64,000 nucleotides of DNA from contig NZ_JAGIOO010000001.1 in the NCBI RefSeq assembly GCF_017876755.1, positions 7,115,786-7,179,785 of the forward strand. The letters run 5' to 3'. The notes beneath the pieces were generated by a model, which saw only the letters and a program-made list of their open reading frames with translations, searched no databases and was not told the DNA's origin. The stretch's first letter is position 1; the number at the start of each line of letters is the position of its first letter. A program made the translations under genes and the position numbers. This DNA is from Crossiella equi. Its GTDB lineage: Bacteria > Actinomycetota > Actinomycetes > Mycobacteriales > Pseudonocardiaceae. Of the stretch, positions 15,621 through 25,189 are shown one piece after another.

Positions 15621-18600
15621 GCTCACCACCAGCGACTTCGCCGCCTTCTACGAACAGGTCCACGGCCACCAGCCTTTCCCGTGGCAGTCACGCCTGGCCG
15701 AGCACGTCCTGACCCAGCGGCGCTGGCCGCAGCAGCTGGATGTGCCCACGGGGCTGGGCAAGACCAGCGTGCTGGACATCGCCTCCTTCACCACCGCGGC
15801 CGGTGCGGGGCCGCGGCGGGTTTTCTTCGTCGTGGATCGACGCCTCGTCGTCGACGAGGCCCACACCCACGCCCAACGGCTGGCCGCGGCGCTGCGTAAC
15901 CCCACCGGTGCGATCACCGCCCTGGTGGCGAAACGGCTCAGTGCCCTCGCGTCCTCGCGTGTGCCGGGTGAGCCGGTGTCGGTCACGCGCATGCGCGGCG
16001 GGGCCAGCTGGGACTGGCGGTGGCTGGACCGACCGGACCGCTTCGGCATCGTGCTGGGCACCGTCGACCAGATCGGCTCCCGCCTGCTCTTCCGCGCCTA
16101 CGGCACCACACCGAGACTGGCGCCCATCGACGCCGCCCTGGTCGGCACGGACGCGCTGCTGTTCGTCGACGAGGCGCACCTGTCCGAGCCGTTCCTGCAC
16201 ACCGTGACCGCGGTGCAGGACCTCGACCGGCCACAGCGACCGGTCGCCGCCCCCACCCGGCTGGTGCGGCTGACCGCCACCCACCGTCCCGGCACCCCCG
16301 AGGCCGCGCCGGTCTTCGACCTGGCCGACAACCTCGCCGACCCCGAAGCCGCCCGGCGACTGCGAGCGGCCAAGTACTTGATCACCGCGACCTGTCCGGC
16401 CCGCCAGCTCACCGACGTCCTGGCCCAGGCCGCTGACCTGGCCGCCCGCGAGCACCCGGGTGGGTTGCTCGGGGTGGTGGTCAACACGGTGGCCCAGGCC
16501 CGCGCTGTGCACACCCGCCTGCGCACGCTCGTGCCCGCGGCGGAGGCGCTGCTGCTGACCGGGCGGACCCGCCCGGCTGACCGCGACCGAGTCCTCGCGG
16601 GCTGGGCAGACCGGATCATGGTCGGCTGGCGCACCCGCCAGCCCGAAGGCCGCACGACCCGGTTCCTGGTGGCGACCCAGACGGTGGAGGTCGGGGCCAA
16701 CATCGACCTGGACGTGCTGATCACCGAATCCGCCCCGTGGGACGCGCTGGTCCAGCGCCTGGGCCGCCTCAACCGGGTCGGCCACGGCCCGGCCACCGCG
16801 ACCGCGGTCATCATCCACCCGTCGACCACTACCCCGGACCTGGTGTACGGGGAACCCCGCCAGCACGCCTGGGACTGGCTGACCCAGCACCAGCCGCCCC
16901 TGGACTGGCCTAGTGCCCGTGCGGTCACCGCCGACCGCGAGCTGTTCACCAATCCCGACCAGCACGGGCTGATGGTCAACCCGGAGGCCCTGCGCGCCCT
17001 GCGCGCACCGGCCGAGGCCGTGAGCACCACACCCCGGGTGCCGGAGATGTTCGCCCAGCACCTGCACGGCTGGGTCCGCACCGCTCCGATCCCCATCCCG
17101 GATGCCCCCGTGGCCCCGTTCCTGCACGGCGCGGGCACCACCTCCACTACGGTCCGGCTGCTCTGGCGCGCCGACATGCACCCCCACGACACCACCGCCT
17201 GGGCGCGCACGGTCGAGCTGATCCCGCCCCGGACCGAGGAGATCCTGGAGGTCCCGCTCAGCGCGGTCCGGGCCTGGCTGACCGGTGCTACCGACACGAC
17301 CGTGCTGGTCGACCTCGAACACGAACCCGCCGCACCGGAGCGCCCGGCCATCGGGGATGGCCGAGCGGTGCTGCTGCTGCGCGCCGACCAGAACCCGGTG
17401 GTGCTCACCGAGGTCACCCGCCTTCGGGCCGAGGACGTGCTGGTCGTGCCCGCCACCTACGGGGGACTGGACGAGTTCGGCTGGGCACCGGAGGCAACCG
17501 CACCGGTCGTCGACGTGGCCGAGCTAGCGCCCCTCGGTGCCCGACGGCGCCCGGTGCTGCGGCTCAACCCCGCCACCCTGCCGCCCCTGATCGCGGCCAC
17601 CGGCCACCCCGACACCGCTGCCACCATCGCCCACCGGCTGAAGCAGCTCACCGTCCTGCTCGACAAGCCCGACCCGGACGACGAGCGTGAGCTCCCCACC
17701 GACCTGCCCGCCCCGCACCCCCACGAGCCCGGCGAGCCCGAGCTCGCGGTGATCACCGTGCTGGCCGACCTGCACCACCACCTCCAACGGTGGTGGTCAG
17801 AGCAGCACCCGGGCTCACCGATGCCCACCAAGCTCCTGCCGTTGACTCCGCGCCCGACCAGCGCCGCAGACCTGGTGCTGGTGCGGCACCTGAGCCCCAG
17901 CAGCCGGGACGAGTCCGCCGAGGGCTCCTCCACCTCCGACCGCCAGGTCACCCTCGCCGAGCACCACACCGACGTCGGCAACCTGGCCGAGGAGTTCGCC
18001 GCCAACCTCAACCTGGAACCGCGGGTGCACGCCTCAGTGGTGCTGGCCGCGCGCTGGCACGATTTGGGCAAGCTGGACCCGCGATTCCAGGCCATGCTGC
18101 ACCACGGCTCCCGCCTGGCCGCCGAAGCCGCGCCCGCACCGCTGGCCAAATCCGGCATGGACCCCGCCGACCGCACCGCCCGGCGCCGCGCCCAGCAGGC
18201 CAGCGGCTACCCCCAGCAGGCTCGACACGAAGCGCTCTCGGCGTTCCTGGCCCAGCAGTTGCTGGCCACCGGCATCGAGGAGGAAGTCGACGGCGAACTA
18301 CTCACGCACCTGGTAGCCGCCCACCACGGCCACAGCCGTCCGCTCCTGCCCCCGGTCACCGACGACCAGTTGCCCGGCCACATCGACATCCCAGCCGACT
18401 GCACCGGGCTGAAGCAAGACACCACGGTCGAGCTCACCGGAATGTCCGCCGTGGACTGGGAAAGCTGCGAGCGATTCCAGGCACTGTGCCAACGGTACGG
18501 GCACTGGGGAGTGGCGTTGCTGGAAGCCCTGGTCCGGCTGGCCGACATCGCCTGCTCCGCGGGCGACTACCCCGCTCACGCTCGCGCGGAGGCCCCGTGA
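15613..18600 (+). CDS. cas3: Type I-G Cas3 helicase-nuclease
   Basis: A 995-residue Cas3 with the helicase first and the HD nuclease last, the order found in type I-G. Walker A is PTGLGKTS (about residue 45), the DEAH box lies in VDEAHLSEPF (about 186), and the helicase C-terminal motif VATQTVEVGANIDLDVLITE and QRLGRLNRVG follow. The HD pair is in AARWHDLGKLDPRFQ (His/Asp about 816-817), with further His residues in LVAAHHGHSRPL. It unwinds and degrades targets recruited by the crRNA complex. All core motifs are present. It starts inside the csb2 end and its stop overlaps the next GTG. Confidence 0.94.
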   Translation: MSELTTSDFAAFYEQVHGHQPFPWQSRLAEHVLTQRRWPQQLDVPTGLGKTSVLDIASFTTAAGAGPRRVFFVVDRRLVVDEAHTHAQRLAAALRNPTGAITALVAKRLSALASSRVPGEPVSVTRMRGGASWDWRWLDRPDRFGIVLGTVDQIGSRLLFRAYGTTPRLAPIDAALVGTDALLFVDEAHLSEPFLHTVTAVQDLDRPQRPVAAPTRLVRLTATHRPGTPEAAPVFDLADNLADPEAARRLRAAKYLITATCPARQLTDVLAQAADLAAREHPGGLLGVVVNTVAQARAVHTRLRTLVPAAEALLLTGRTRPADRDRVLAGWADRIMVGWRTRQPEGRTTRFLVATQTVEVGANIDLDVLITESAPWDALVQRLGRLNRVGHGPATATAVIIHPSTTTPDLVYGEPRQHAWDWLTQHQPPLDWPSARAVTADRELFTNPDQHGLMVNPEALRALRAPAEAVSTTPRVPEMFAQHLHGWVRTAPIPIPDAPVAPFLHGAGTTSTTVRLLWRADMHPHDTTAWARTVELIPPRTEEILEVPLSAVRAWLTGATDTTVLVDLEHEPAAPERPAIGDGRAVLLLRADQNPVVLTEVTRLRAEDVLVVPATYGGLDEFGWAPEATAPVVDVAELAPLGARRRPVLRLNPATLPPLIAATGHPDTAATIAHRLKQLTVLLDKPDPDDERELPTDLPAPHPHEPGEPELAVITVLADLHHHLQRWWSEQHPGSPMPTKLLPLTPRPTSAADLVLVRHLSPSSRDESAEGSSTSDRQVTLAEHHTDVGNLAEEFAANLNLEPRVHASVVLAARWHDLGKLDPRFQAMLHHGSRLAAEAAPAPLAKSGMDPADRTARRRAQQASGYPQQARHEALSAFLAQQLLATGIEEEVDGELLTHLVAAHHGHSRPLLPPVTDDQLPGHIDIPADCTGLKQDTTVELTGMSAVDWESCERFQALCQRYGHWGVALLEALVRLADIACSAGDYPAHARAEAP

Positions 18601-19538
18601 ACACCGTTGCCCTGCCCGGCCTGGACGGGCGCCTCCCGCTGGGGTTCCTGGCCACGATCGGCCTGCTGCACCTGCTCGACTCCCACCAGCCCGACGCGCG
18701 GGCACGCCTGTCCTGGGACCCAGCCACCTGCACCCCACGGCTGCACACCACCTCATGGACTACCGCCGAAGATGTAGTGGACTGGCTCACTCAGCTGGCC
18801 GTGTCCCTGCCCACTGACCAGCTCCTGCCCGGCTTCCCACCGGGCTTCCCGCCACCGGGTCCGGCACCAGATCGCCTAAGAGCCGATCCCGCCGACTTCG
18901 CCGCGCTGCGTGCCGGCCTGCCCGAGCAGGCGCAGGAACTTCTCGGCGCCTTGGTGACAGACCTGGCCACCGACCACAAGGGCCGCGTCCACCACAGCTT
19001 GATGCTCGCCCCGACCGGCAAGCAGAGTTTCCACACCATGCTCGGCAACCAGCACCGCTACATCCGCGCCGAACCCGCGCGGCTACGCGAGGCACTGCTG
19101 GGTTGGCGCCGCGTCCGTGACTGTAGGGCCGAGAGCTTCGACCACGCCGCGCTCATCGGCAGTGCTGATGACGTATCGGGCAAGGCCGGCGAGCGCGCCG
19201 TGCCCGGGGCAACCTGGCTGGCGATCGCCGGACTGCCCGCCTACCGCCTGGCCGCGGACTCCCGCGGCCAGGCCAGCGTGACCGCCTGGCGCCGTATCGG
19301 CCGGAGAAGGACCCTGGTGTGGCCACTGTGGACACCGCACCTGCCGCTGGCCGCAGTCAAGGTCCTGTTGGAACACCCAGCCACCAGCCAGTCCGCGGTG
19401 GTCGAGGGCGACGAGATGACCGTTGATGGTGCGGCTCTCAAGCCGCTGGGAGTGTTCCGGCTCTGCGCGGCGCGTCGGCTTCCTACGAGCAAATCTGGCG
19501 GCCCGCTTGCACCGATGCGGGTCAACCTGCGCTCGTGA
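18597..19538 (+). CDS. Short type I-G large-subunit-like / Cas3-extension-type protein
   Basis: A 313-residue protein whose start VNTVALPGLDGRLPLGFLAT matches the N-terminal signature seen in type I-G Cas8/Csx17-like and so-called Cas3-extension proteins. The rest (KGRVHHSLMLAPTGKQSFHTM and ...PHLPLAAVKVLLEHP) also resembles that group. Csx17 itself is usually about twice this length, so this is either a compact large subunit or an accessory protein standing in for it. The GTG overlaps the cas3 stop (GTGA). A terminator follows directly, and no cas1, cas2 or cas4 is present. Confidence 0.65.
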   Translation: MNTVALPGLDGRLPLGFLATIGLLHLLDSHQPDARARLSWDPATCTPRLHTTSWTTAEDVVDWLTQLAVSLPTDQLLPGFPPGFPPPGPAPDRLRADPADFAALRAGLPEQAQELLGALVTDLATDHKGRVHHSLMLAPTGKQSFHTMLGNQHRYIRAEPARLREALLGWRRVRDCRAESFDHAALIGSADDVSGKAGERAVPGATWLAIAGLPAYRLAADSRGQASVTAWRRIGRRRTLVWPLWTPHLPLAAVKVLLEHPATSQSAVVEGDEMTVDGAALKPLGVFRLCAARRLPTSKSGGPLAPMRVNLRS

Positions 19539-19543
19539 GCACG

Positions 19544-19581
19544 GGTTGGGGCTTCCGCAGGTTCGTGAGGAGGCCCCAACC
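19544..19581 (+). terminator. Terminator of the cas operon
   Basis: GGTTGGGGC (19544-19552) pairs with GCCCCAACC (19573-19581), a few bases after the stop of the last cas gene. It separates the CRISPR unit from the next transcription unit. Confidence 0.75.
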
Positions 19582-19645
19582 TCAGTTGTCGTCGCCGACC
19601 CGGTAGGCAGTGCGCTCGATCCCACCGCCGGACTTCGCCAGGCTG

Positions 19646-19673
19646 GGGCCACGCGAGCTTCACCGCGTTACCT
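19646..19673 (+). promoter_or_regulatory. Recurrent promoter-like element, copy P3
   Basis: GGGCCACG at 19646-19653, 13 nt, GTTACCT at 19667-19673, 31 nt before the GTG of the large ATPase at 19705. It sits between the cas terminator and the ATPase gene. Confidence 0.65.
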
Positions 19674-19704
19674 CTCCGCGTCCACGAAGGACGAGGAGGC
19701 GGCG

Positions 19705-22700
19705 GTGCCCAGTGCAACCCGGACAGTTGAGGCGGAACCTCTCGCGGAGTTCGCAGACCTGGAGGTCGCGGCAGCCTCGCTGGTGCCGCATCCACAACGG
19801 GCCGAGGAGATCCAGTACCTGGACTACCGGCTGCGCGTCCGCGACCACGGCGAGCAGGCCTGGCGCCCGCTCAACAAGGCGGTCCGGCTGTTGCGGATCA
19901 CGCGGATGCCGGTCGAGGTCGGAGTGCGGCGGCGCTCCTCGGAGTACGACGACCAGCGCGACCTGGTCCGGGCCCTGTGGATGCAGTCGATCTCCTACGT
20001 GTGCGTGCTCGCCGACACCGGCCCCGCTGGACTCGGGGTCCTGCACCTGATGGGCGTGCAAGGCGTCGGCGACACCGTCGAGGAAGCCCGCGCCCAAGCC
20101 GACCGGCACTACGCGGCGCTGTCGGCGCAGCTGACCGGCACCTACCCACAGATCCGGTTCCGTGGTCTGCACGCACCGGAGGCGCAGTGGGTGCTGGGCG
20201 CCCAGCAGCAGTGGTCGCACGTCCTGCCCATCCGCGGTATCCCGATGCCCCGCCGGGACGCCGGGCAAGACCTGCGCGGCCCGGTCACGAGCACGACCCC
20301 GGCCACCCCCGAGATCGAGGAAGGCGTGGAGGAGCTGATCCGGGGCATGCTCGGCGGCCGCGGCTACCTCCTGGTGCTCATGGCCAACCCGGTCAGCCTC
20401 GGGCAGATCACCGACCGGCTGGCCGCCGCGGCCGAGCAGCTCTCGATCGTGGCCTCCCAGGTGCACGGGCAGCGCTCGATCTCGGCCGGGGTGGGCATGC
20501 CGATGATGTTCTCCACCGCGACCGGCGACTCTACCGGCACTGGGCACAGCTTCGGGGTCAACGACGGCAGCACCGACAGCGACACCACCACCCGCGGCAG
20601 CTCGGCCACGGTCACCGACGGCACCTCGCAGTCGCTGACCACCACCACCGGGCAGACCCGCACCGACGGCATCGGCACCACCGACACCCACGGCACCCAG
20701 CAGGGCTGGTCCCATAACCAGGGCCTGACCGGCGGCGCCTCCAGCACCGACGGGACCTCCCGCCAGGACAGCTCCGGTATCAGCCACGGCGCCTCCACCG
20801 GCACCACCACCTCCGACGCCGCCTCGCTCACCAGCGGTTCCGGCCACACCGTCCAGGGCTCGCACGGCACCTCAGGCGGTGTGAGCGCCGGGACCAGCGA
20901 CACCACCTCGCTGGGCACCAGCGACACCCGCGGGGAGAACTTCTCGCGCAGCGTCAGCGGCTCGGAGAACCGCGGCACCAGCTGGTCGGAGAACAGCTCC
21001 CGCAGCGCCAGTTCCGGCATGAGCGTCGGGCACGGGGAAAGCTCCGGGCGTTCCCTCGGCGGCTCGTTGGGGGTCACCATCGGCACCCAGTCCGGCTCCA
21101 GCGACCACGTCGCCTACCAGGCCCAGCACGGCGCCAGCTCCGGCACCAGCCTCGGCGGCAACCAGGGCTACAGCGTCACCGAGGGTGAAGCCGAGGGCCG
21201 GTCCAGCAGCCAGGGCATCACCGCCTCGCACGCCGCCGGGATCAACCACTCGGCCAACCGTGGCTGGAACACCGGCTACAGCGAGGCCGTCAACCAGCAG
21301 TCCTCCGGCACCATCGGTCGCACGCAGGGCAGCACGAACGGGCTGAGCTTGACCGGCACCGAGTCCACGAGCCTGGGGGCCACGAACTCCACCGGCACCA
21401 ACCGGGGCTGGAGCGAAGGCCTGGTGGAGAACTCCGGGCTGCAGCAGTCCACCGCAGCCTCCCGCACCCACAGCGTGGCCCAGCAGGAGTCGGTGTCCCA
21501 GCAGTCAGGGCGCTCGCAAAGCCTGGCCCAGGGCGTCACCGACGGCGTCGGCCGCACCCTCGGAGAGACCTACGGCCGCTCCGACGCCCTGTCGACCTCG
21601 GCAGCCCGCAACTCCCAGATCGGCGGTTCCCTGTCCTTCGTGCCCACGCTGGGCTTGGGTGCGTCCCGGCAGACCCTGGACGCCATGGCCGACCAGGTCA
21701 CCAAACTTCTCACCGCGCAGGTCAACCGGCTCTCCCTCGGCCACGAGGAGGGGATGTGGCTGTCCCAGGGCTACATGCTCGTTCCCGACGCCGACACCGC
21801 AGCCGCCGCGGCAGGACTGCTCACCTCCAGCTTCTGGGCGCCAGGGGAGAAAATCCCTGTGGTGCAACCCTTCTGCGTCGCCGCGCACCTCGACGATGAG
21901 CAGGCGGCGCACCTCGTCGAGCACGCCCGCGCCTTCAGCCCCTGCGTGCACGCCGACCTGCGCCCGGAGGTCATGGAGCCCTACTACTACGCCACCGCCC
22001 TGCTCTCCCACGAGGTCGCCGTCCTGACCACCCCGCCACGCATCGACGTCCCCGGCATCACCGCCGCGGCCGCCATGAAGCTGCCCGTCTTGGCCTTCCC
22101 GCAGACCGGGCCGACCGAGATCCACCTCGGGCAGGTCGTGGACACTCAGCGCGCCGTCGTCAGCGACGTGCCCTTCGGCCTGGTCGTCAACGACGGCCAC
22201 AACGGGCTGCTGCACCCCCTGGTCACCGGCTCGACCGGCCGCGGAAAAACCGAGACTGGCATCCGCTTGGCCCATGAGTGGCTGCACACCACCCAGACCC
22301 TGCGCGCCATCGACCCCGACACCGGCCTGCCCGCCGGCCGCCAGGTCCCGCGCGGCGTGCTCGCCTTGGACCGCAAAGCCGACTGGCGGCGCTTGCGCAG
22401 CTCCTTCGCCCCCGGCGAGCAGGACCGCTTCCGCTTCTACGACCTCTCCCGCGAACGCCCGCCCGGCTACCAGGCCCCGCCCGGGGTGCCCGACCCCTAC
22501 CTGCGCTACAACCTGCTGCGCATCCCGCCCGGCGTGGCCGCCAACACCTACCGGGACGCCGTCTGCGACACCATGGCCAAAGTCGGCCAACTCGGGCTCC
22601 GCGGCCGGGGCATCCTGTGGCAGGCCCTGGATGCCCTGTGGTCGACCCCTCGCCCGGACCCCGAGCGAGGCGACTCGGCCACCGTCTACCAACGCCCGCA

Positions 22701-23475
22701 GTTGTCGCGGTTCGTGGGCATGGCCGACATGGCCGACTGGATCGACTCCCACCTGGAGGCCATCAGCCGCCGCTCCACCACCAGCAAAGACTTGGTCACC
22801 GGCTACAACGTCGTCCAGAACCGCCTGCAGCAGTTTCGCCGCACGGTCTTTGGCGCGAAGATCTTCCTGCCCGACCCGGTGGGGAGCACGGTCAGCGAGA
22901 CGCTGGAGATCTCCGAGCTTGTGGGCCGCGGCGACTGCGTGGTGCTGGAGGCCGCCCACCTGGACGCGCAGATGGGCGCGTTCACCCTCGGCGTGATCTT
23001 CACCGCGGTCTTCGCCTACGCCCGCGACAACCCGGGGCGGCTCTCCGAGACCATGGTCGTGCTGGAGGAGGCCAACGACTACCTCCCGCACGAACGCAGT
23101 ACAGATGTTTCTGGCGTCACCCAGACCGTCTTCGACCAGTGCCTGTCCATGGGCCGATCACTCCGTTTGTCGCTGATGCTGCTGGTCCAAAGCCCAGAAA
23201 CCCTGTCCCAGCAAGCAATCAACTGCGTCGGCTTCCTCGCGGTGCACTCCGCGGACAGCCCGGACGCCAAGCAACGGATCATGGCCAAACTCGGCAAAGA
23301 CGGCCGCTACGACCACCGCGACATCAACCAGTTCCTCTCCGAGATCATCACCGGCTGGGCCCTGGTCAAACGACGCCCGACCCGGGACTGGATCGACGGC
23401 TCCCCGGTCCTGGTCGCCGTCGACGCCGTCGACTTCCCCCTGCCGCTGGACGCCGAACTCGGGCTCCTCGGGTAG
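19705..23475 (+). CDS. HerA/VirB4-type ATPase with a long Ser/Thr/Gly-rich insertion
   Basis: A 1256-residue protein. Residues 1-265 form an N-terminal domain like those of TraC/VirB4 relatives. Residues about 269-640 are a striking low-complexity stretch of Ser, Thr, Gly, Gln and Asn (20511-21624). The ATPase follows: Walker A GSTGRGKTE (about 842), Walker B-like MVVLEEAND (about 1117) and a C-terminal motor part with DQCLSMGRSLRLSLMLLVQS. Such motors power DNA or protein export at the membrane. The GTG at 19705 follows GAGGAGGC and promoter P3. The insertion has no counterpart in typical VirB4 proteins; it may be a surface-exposed or phase-separating tether. Substrate unknown. Confidence 0.8.
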   Translation: MPSATRTVEAEPLAEFADLEVAAASLVPHPQRAEEIQYLDYRLRVRDHGEQAWRPLNKAVRLLRITRMPVEVGVRRRSSEYDDQRDLVRALWMQSISYVCVLADTGPAGLGVLHLMGVQGVGDTVEEARAQADRHYAALSAQLTGTYPQIRFRGLHAPEAQWVLGAQQQWSHVLPIRGIPMPRRDAGQDLRGPVTSTTPATPEIEEGVEELIRGMLGGRGYLLVLMANPVSLGQITDRLAAAAEQLSIVASQVHGQRSISAGVGMPMMFSTATGDSTGTGHSFGVNDGSTDSDTTTRGSSATVTDGTSQSLTTTTGQTRTDGIGTTDTHGTQQGWSHNQGLTGGASSTDGTSRQDSSGISHGASTGTTTSDAASLTSGSGHTVQGSHGTSGGVSAGTSDTTSLGTSDTRGENFSRSVSGSENRGTSWSENSSRSASSGMSVGHGESSGRSLGGSLGVTIGTQSGSSDHVAYQAQHGASSGTSLGGNQGYSVTEGEAEGRSSSQGITASHAAGINHSANRGWNTGYSEAVNQQSSGTIGRTQGSTNGLSLTGTESTSLGATNSTGTNRGWSEGLVENSGLQQSTAASRTHSVAQQESVSQQSGRSQSLAQGVTDGVGRTLGETYGRSDALSTSAARNSQIGGSLSFVPTLGLGASRQTLDAMADQVTKLLTAQVNRLSLGHEEGMWLSQGYMLVPDADTAAAAAGLLTSSFWAPGEKIPVVQPFCVAAHLDDEQAAHLVEHARAFSPCVHADLRPEVMEPYYYATALLSHEVAVLTTPPRIDVPGITAAAAMKLPVLAFPQTGPTEIHLGQVVDTQRAVVSDVPFGLVVNDGHNGLLHPLVTGSTGRGKTETGIRLAHEWLHTTQTLRAIDPDTGLPAGRQVPRGVLALDRKADWRRLRSSFAPGEQDRFRFYDLSRERPPGYQAPPGVPDPYLRYNLLRIPPGVAANTYRDAVCDTMAKVGQLGLRGRGILWQALDALWSTPRPDPERGDSATVYQRPQLSRFVGMADMADWIDSHLEAISRRSTTSKDLVTGYNVVQNRLQQFRRTVFGAKIFLPDPVGSTVSETLEISELVGRGDCVVLEAAHLDAQMGAFTLGVIFTAVFAYARDNPGRLSETMVVLEEANDYLPHERSTDVSGVTQTVFDQCLSMGRSLRLSLMLLVQSPETLSQQAINCVGFLAVHSADSPDAKQRIMAKLGKDGRYDHRDINQFLSEIITGWALVKRRPTRDWIDGSPVLVAVDAVDFPLPLDAELGLLG
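20511..21624 (+). repeat. Low-complexity Ser/Thr/Gly coding region inside the ATPase
   Basis: About 370 codons almost all encode S, T, G, H, N, Q, A or E, with loose recurring units such as GTSxG, SxGxS and TDGTS. The DNA is not a simple tandem repeat, so protein composition rather than recent slippage seems to be conserved. Confidence 0.85.
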
Positions 23476-23569
23476 GGCGCACCCCGCCACCACCGCACGG
23501 CCGAGAGGGAACCTGGTCGCTCACCGCGGACGCGCGAAGCCGTGATCGAAGTCCACTACCCGTCCCGGT

Positions 23570-24105
23570 GTGGCGAACAAACGCAAGCGGCGGCAGCCGG
23601 TGTCGCGCCCGAAGCAGTACCCCGAGATCTGCTACTACCGGTATGGCCCGGTCGTCGGCCGCGCCGCCCTACCCGCCGGGCAGTCCCGGGACGGCCAGCA
23701 CGCTGTCGGCCCTGCGGAGCTGCCGCCAGACACCGCGCTGACCGCGCGCCGCGGCGAGCTGGTTCTGCGCTACGTCGTGGTCGCCCCTGAGTACCGCACG
23801 GTCGTCACCGACCACATGCAGACCTCGGGCCTAGACGAGGAGCTGCTCCTGGACGGCCACAACCTCGCCTGCGAGGCCCTCCTTGTGCGGCACAAGCCGG
23901 AGTTCGTCGACCGCATCCGCCAGGCGCCCTACCTCAGATCCACGCCTTGCTCGACGCGACCGATGAAACTGAGCCAACCCTCGACGTGCACGCCGTGGCC
24001 CGCCTTCCGCTGCCCACCGCTAACAGCAAAGCCACGGTGGCCATGCGACTGGACGAAGTTCTCGAACGTCTGGACCAGGGTGACAACGGTAGCCTTCGGG
24101 CATAG
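23570..24105 (+). pseudogene. Hypothetical gene with a one-base frameshift
   Basis: The frame starts with GTG at 23570 (VANKRKRRQPVSRPKQYPEI) and codes well to about 23934 (EFVDRIRQAPYL). It then continues in another frame as QIHALLDATDETEP and ends ...LERLDQGDNGSLRA at TAG 24103-24105. A single-base deletion near 23934 explains this; a sequencing error is possible. Restored, it would be about 178 residues. The basic N-terminus and the VVVAPEYRTVVTDHMQ region give no family. It follows the large ATPase by 95 bp and could belong to that unit. Confidence 0.6.
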
Positions 24106-24180
24106 ACGCAGCGGCACTTCCGCCCCACGACAGCAAGCGGCGGAGGCCAGCGCTCGCTCACGCCGGGCGGGTAACGAAGG

Positions 24181-24198
24181 CCTGGACGGCCGTCCAGG
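24181..24198. repeat. Perfect 18-bp palindrome
   Basis: CCTGGACGGCCGTCCAGG at 24181-24198, between the frameshifted gene and the 24281 gene. It could be a terminator stem or an operator. Confidence 0.5.
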
Positions 24199-24280
24199 TT
24201 GGCCATGACAGGACCCAGTTGGTTCACCCGATCAGGGAGATGCGCTGTGAACTCCCGAGCGCCTACCCGATGATCACCTT

Positions 24281-25120
24281 ATGCCGCTGGACAAGAATGG
24301 CCGCGCGAAGCCCGGTGAGGGTCCCTCCGAGCCGGAGAGCATGCTCCTGGTCGGGCAGGCCTTGGGCTGTGAGACAAACTGGTTTGACGACGGTTCGGCT
24401 GACGGCCAGTACGACTTCGCGGCAGGAGCCGAAACCGCAGTGGAGATCACCTTCCTCACCAACTTCGAGGAGGAGATGAACGACGCTGCCCTGGCGGGCA
24501 TCACCGCCAGCCACCCCGGCACGGGCCTGAACCGCAGCTGGGAAGTGATGCTGAACGACGACGCACGGGCAAAGCCGACTAAGAAGCTCGGACTCATCGA
24601 TGCCCTTTGGCCTAGGCTGGCCGAGCTGGAGCGCCGCGAGATCAGAGAGATCGCGCCATGGCGCGGCTGCGGTGCGCTGCCCCGGTTCATGCACGAGCCG
24701 GGGTGTCCAGTGCCAGAACTCCAGCAGCTCGGGGTGCACAACGCGTGGCAGGTACCCAGCATGGACCACGAGGCACGCTTGCATCTGACGGTGGTCAGCT
24801 TCTGGGACCAGGCTAACGGGCCCGGCGATGTTGCCGAGGTGATCGAAGCCGAATTCGCGGCCAAGCCCGACCTCGCGGCCAAACTCGCCCGAGCCATGGA
24901 CCGGCAGCACCGGCACATCTTCTTCTGGGCCAGACACAGCCTCGCCCTGGAGACCCGAGAACTGCACTCCGACACCCTGCCCGAGCGCAAACCCGTCCTG
25001 CCTGCCGAGGTGACCGGTGTGTGGGTCGGAGTCTACGGTCGGTGGGACCGGGCTTTCTTCTACTCTCAGGCCACGGGCTGGGTCCGCCACGCTCTGCGCG
25101 CTACCCCGGCGGGGGTCTGA
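24281..25120 (+). CDS. Hypothetical protein, 279 aa
   Basis: A 279-residue soluble protein without a recognised domain. It is acidic in the first third (NWFDDGSADGQYDF, FEEEMNDAAL) and contains RREIREIAPWRGCGALPRFM and a C-terminal WVGVYGRWDRAFFYSQ segment rich in aromatic residues. There is no signal peptide or membrane helix. The ATG lacks a strong ribosome site; a GTG a little upstream is in another frame. An IS5-family element sits 70 bp downstream. Confidence 0.6.
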   Translation: MPLDKNGRAKPGEGPSEPESMLLVGQALGCETNWFDDGSADGQYDFAAGAETAVEITFLTNFEEEMNDAALAGITASHPGTGLNRSWEVMLNDDARAKPTKKLGLIDALWPRLAELERREIREIAPWRGCGALPRFMHEPGCPVPELQQLGVHNAWQVPSMDHEARLHLTVVSFWDQANGPGDVAEVIEAEFAAKPDLAAKLARAMDRQHRHIFFWARHSLALETRELHSDTLPERKPVLPAEVTGVWVGVYGRWDRAFFYSQATGWVRHALRATPAGV

Positions 25121-25189
25121 TCCGCCAGGATCGAGCCGACGTCTCCACCGGTGGCTTCCCGAGATCCAGAACTAGGACGTCTCGACTAG

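Noticed and set aside
15688-17322. Long antisense frame over cas3
   Set aside because: High-GC shadow frame; the plus-strand cas3 motifs are complete, so the antisense frame is not a gene.
21505-23091. Long antisense frame over the ATPase
   Set aside because: Shadow of the GC-rich plus-strand gene; no recognisable protein features.
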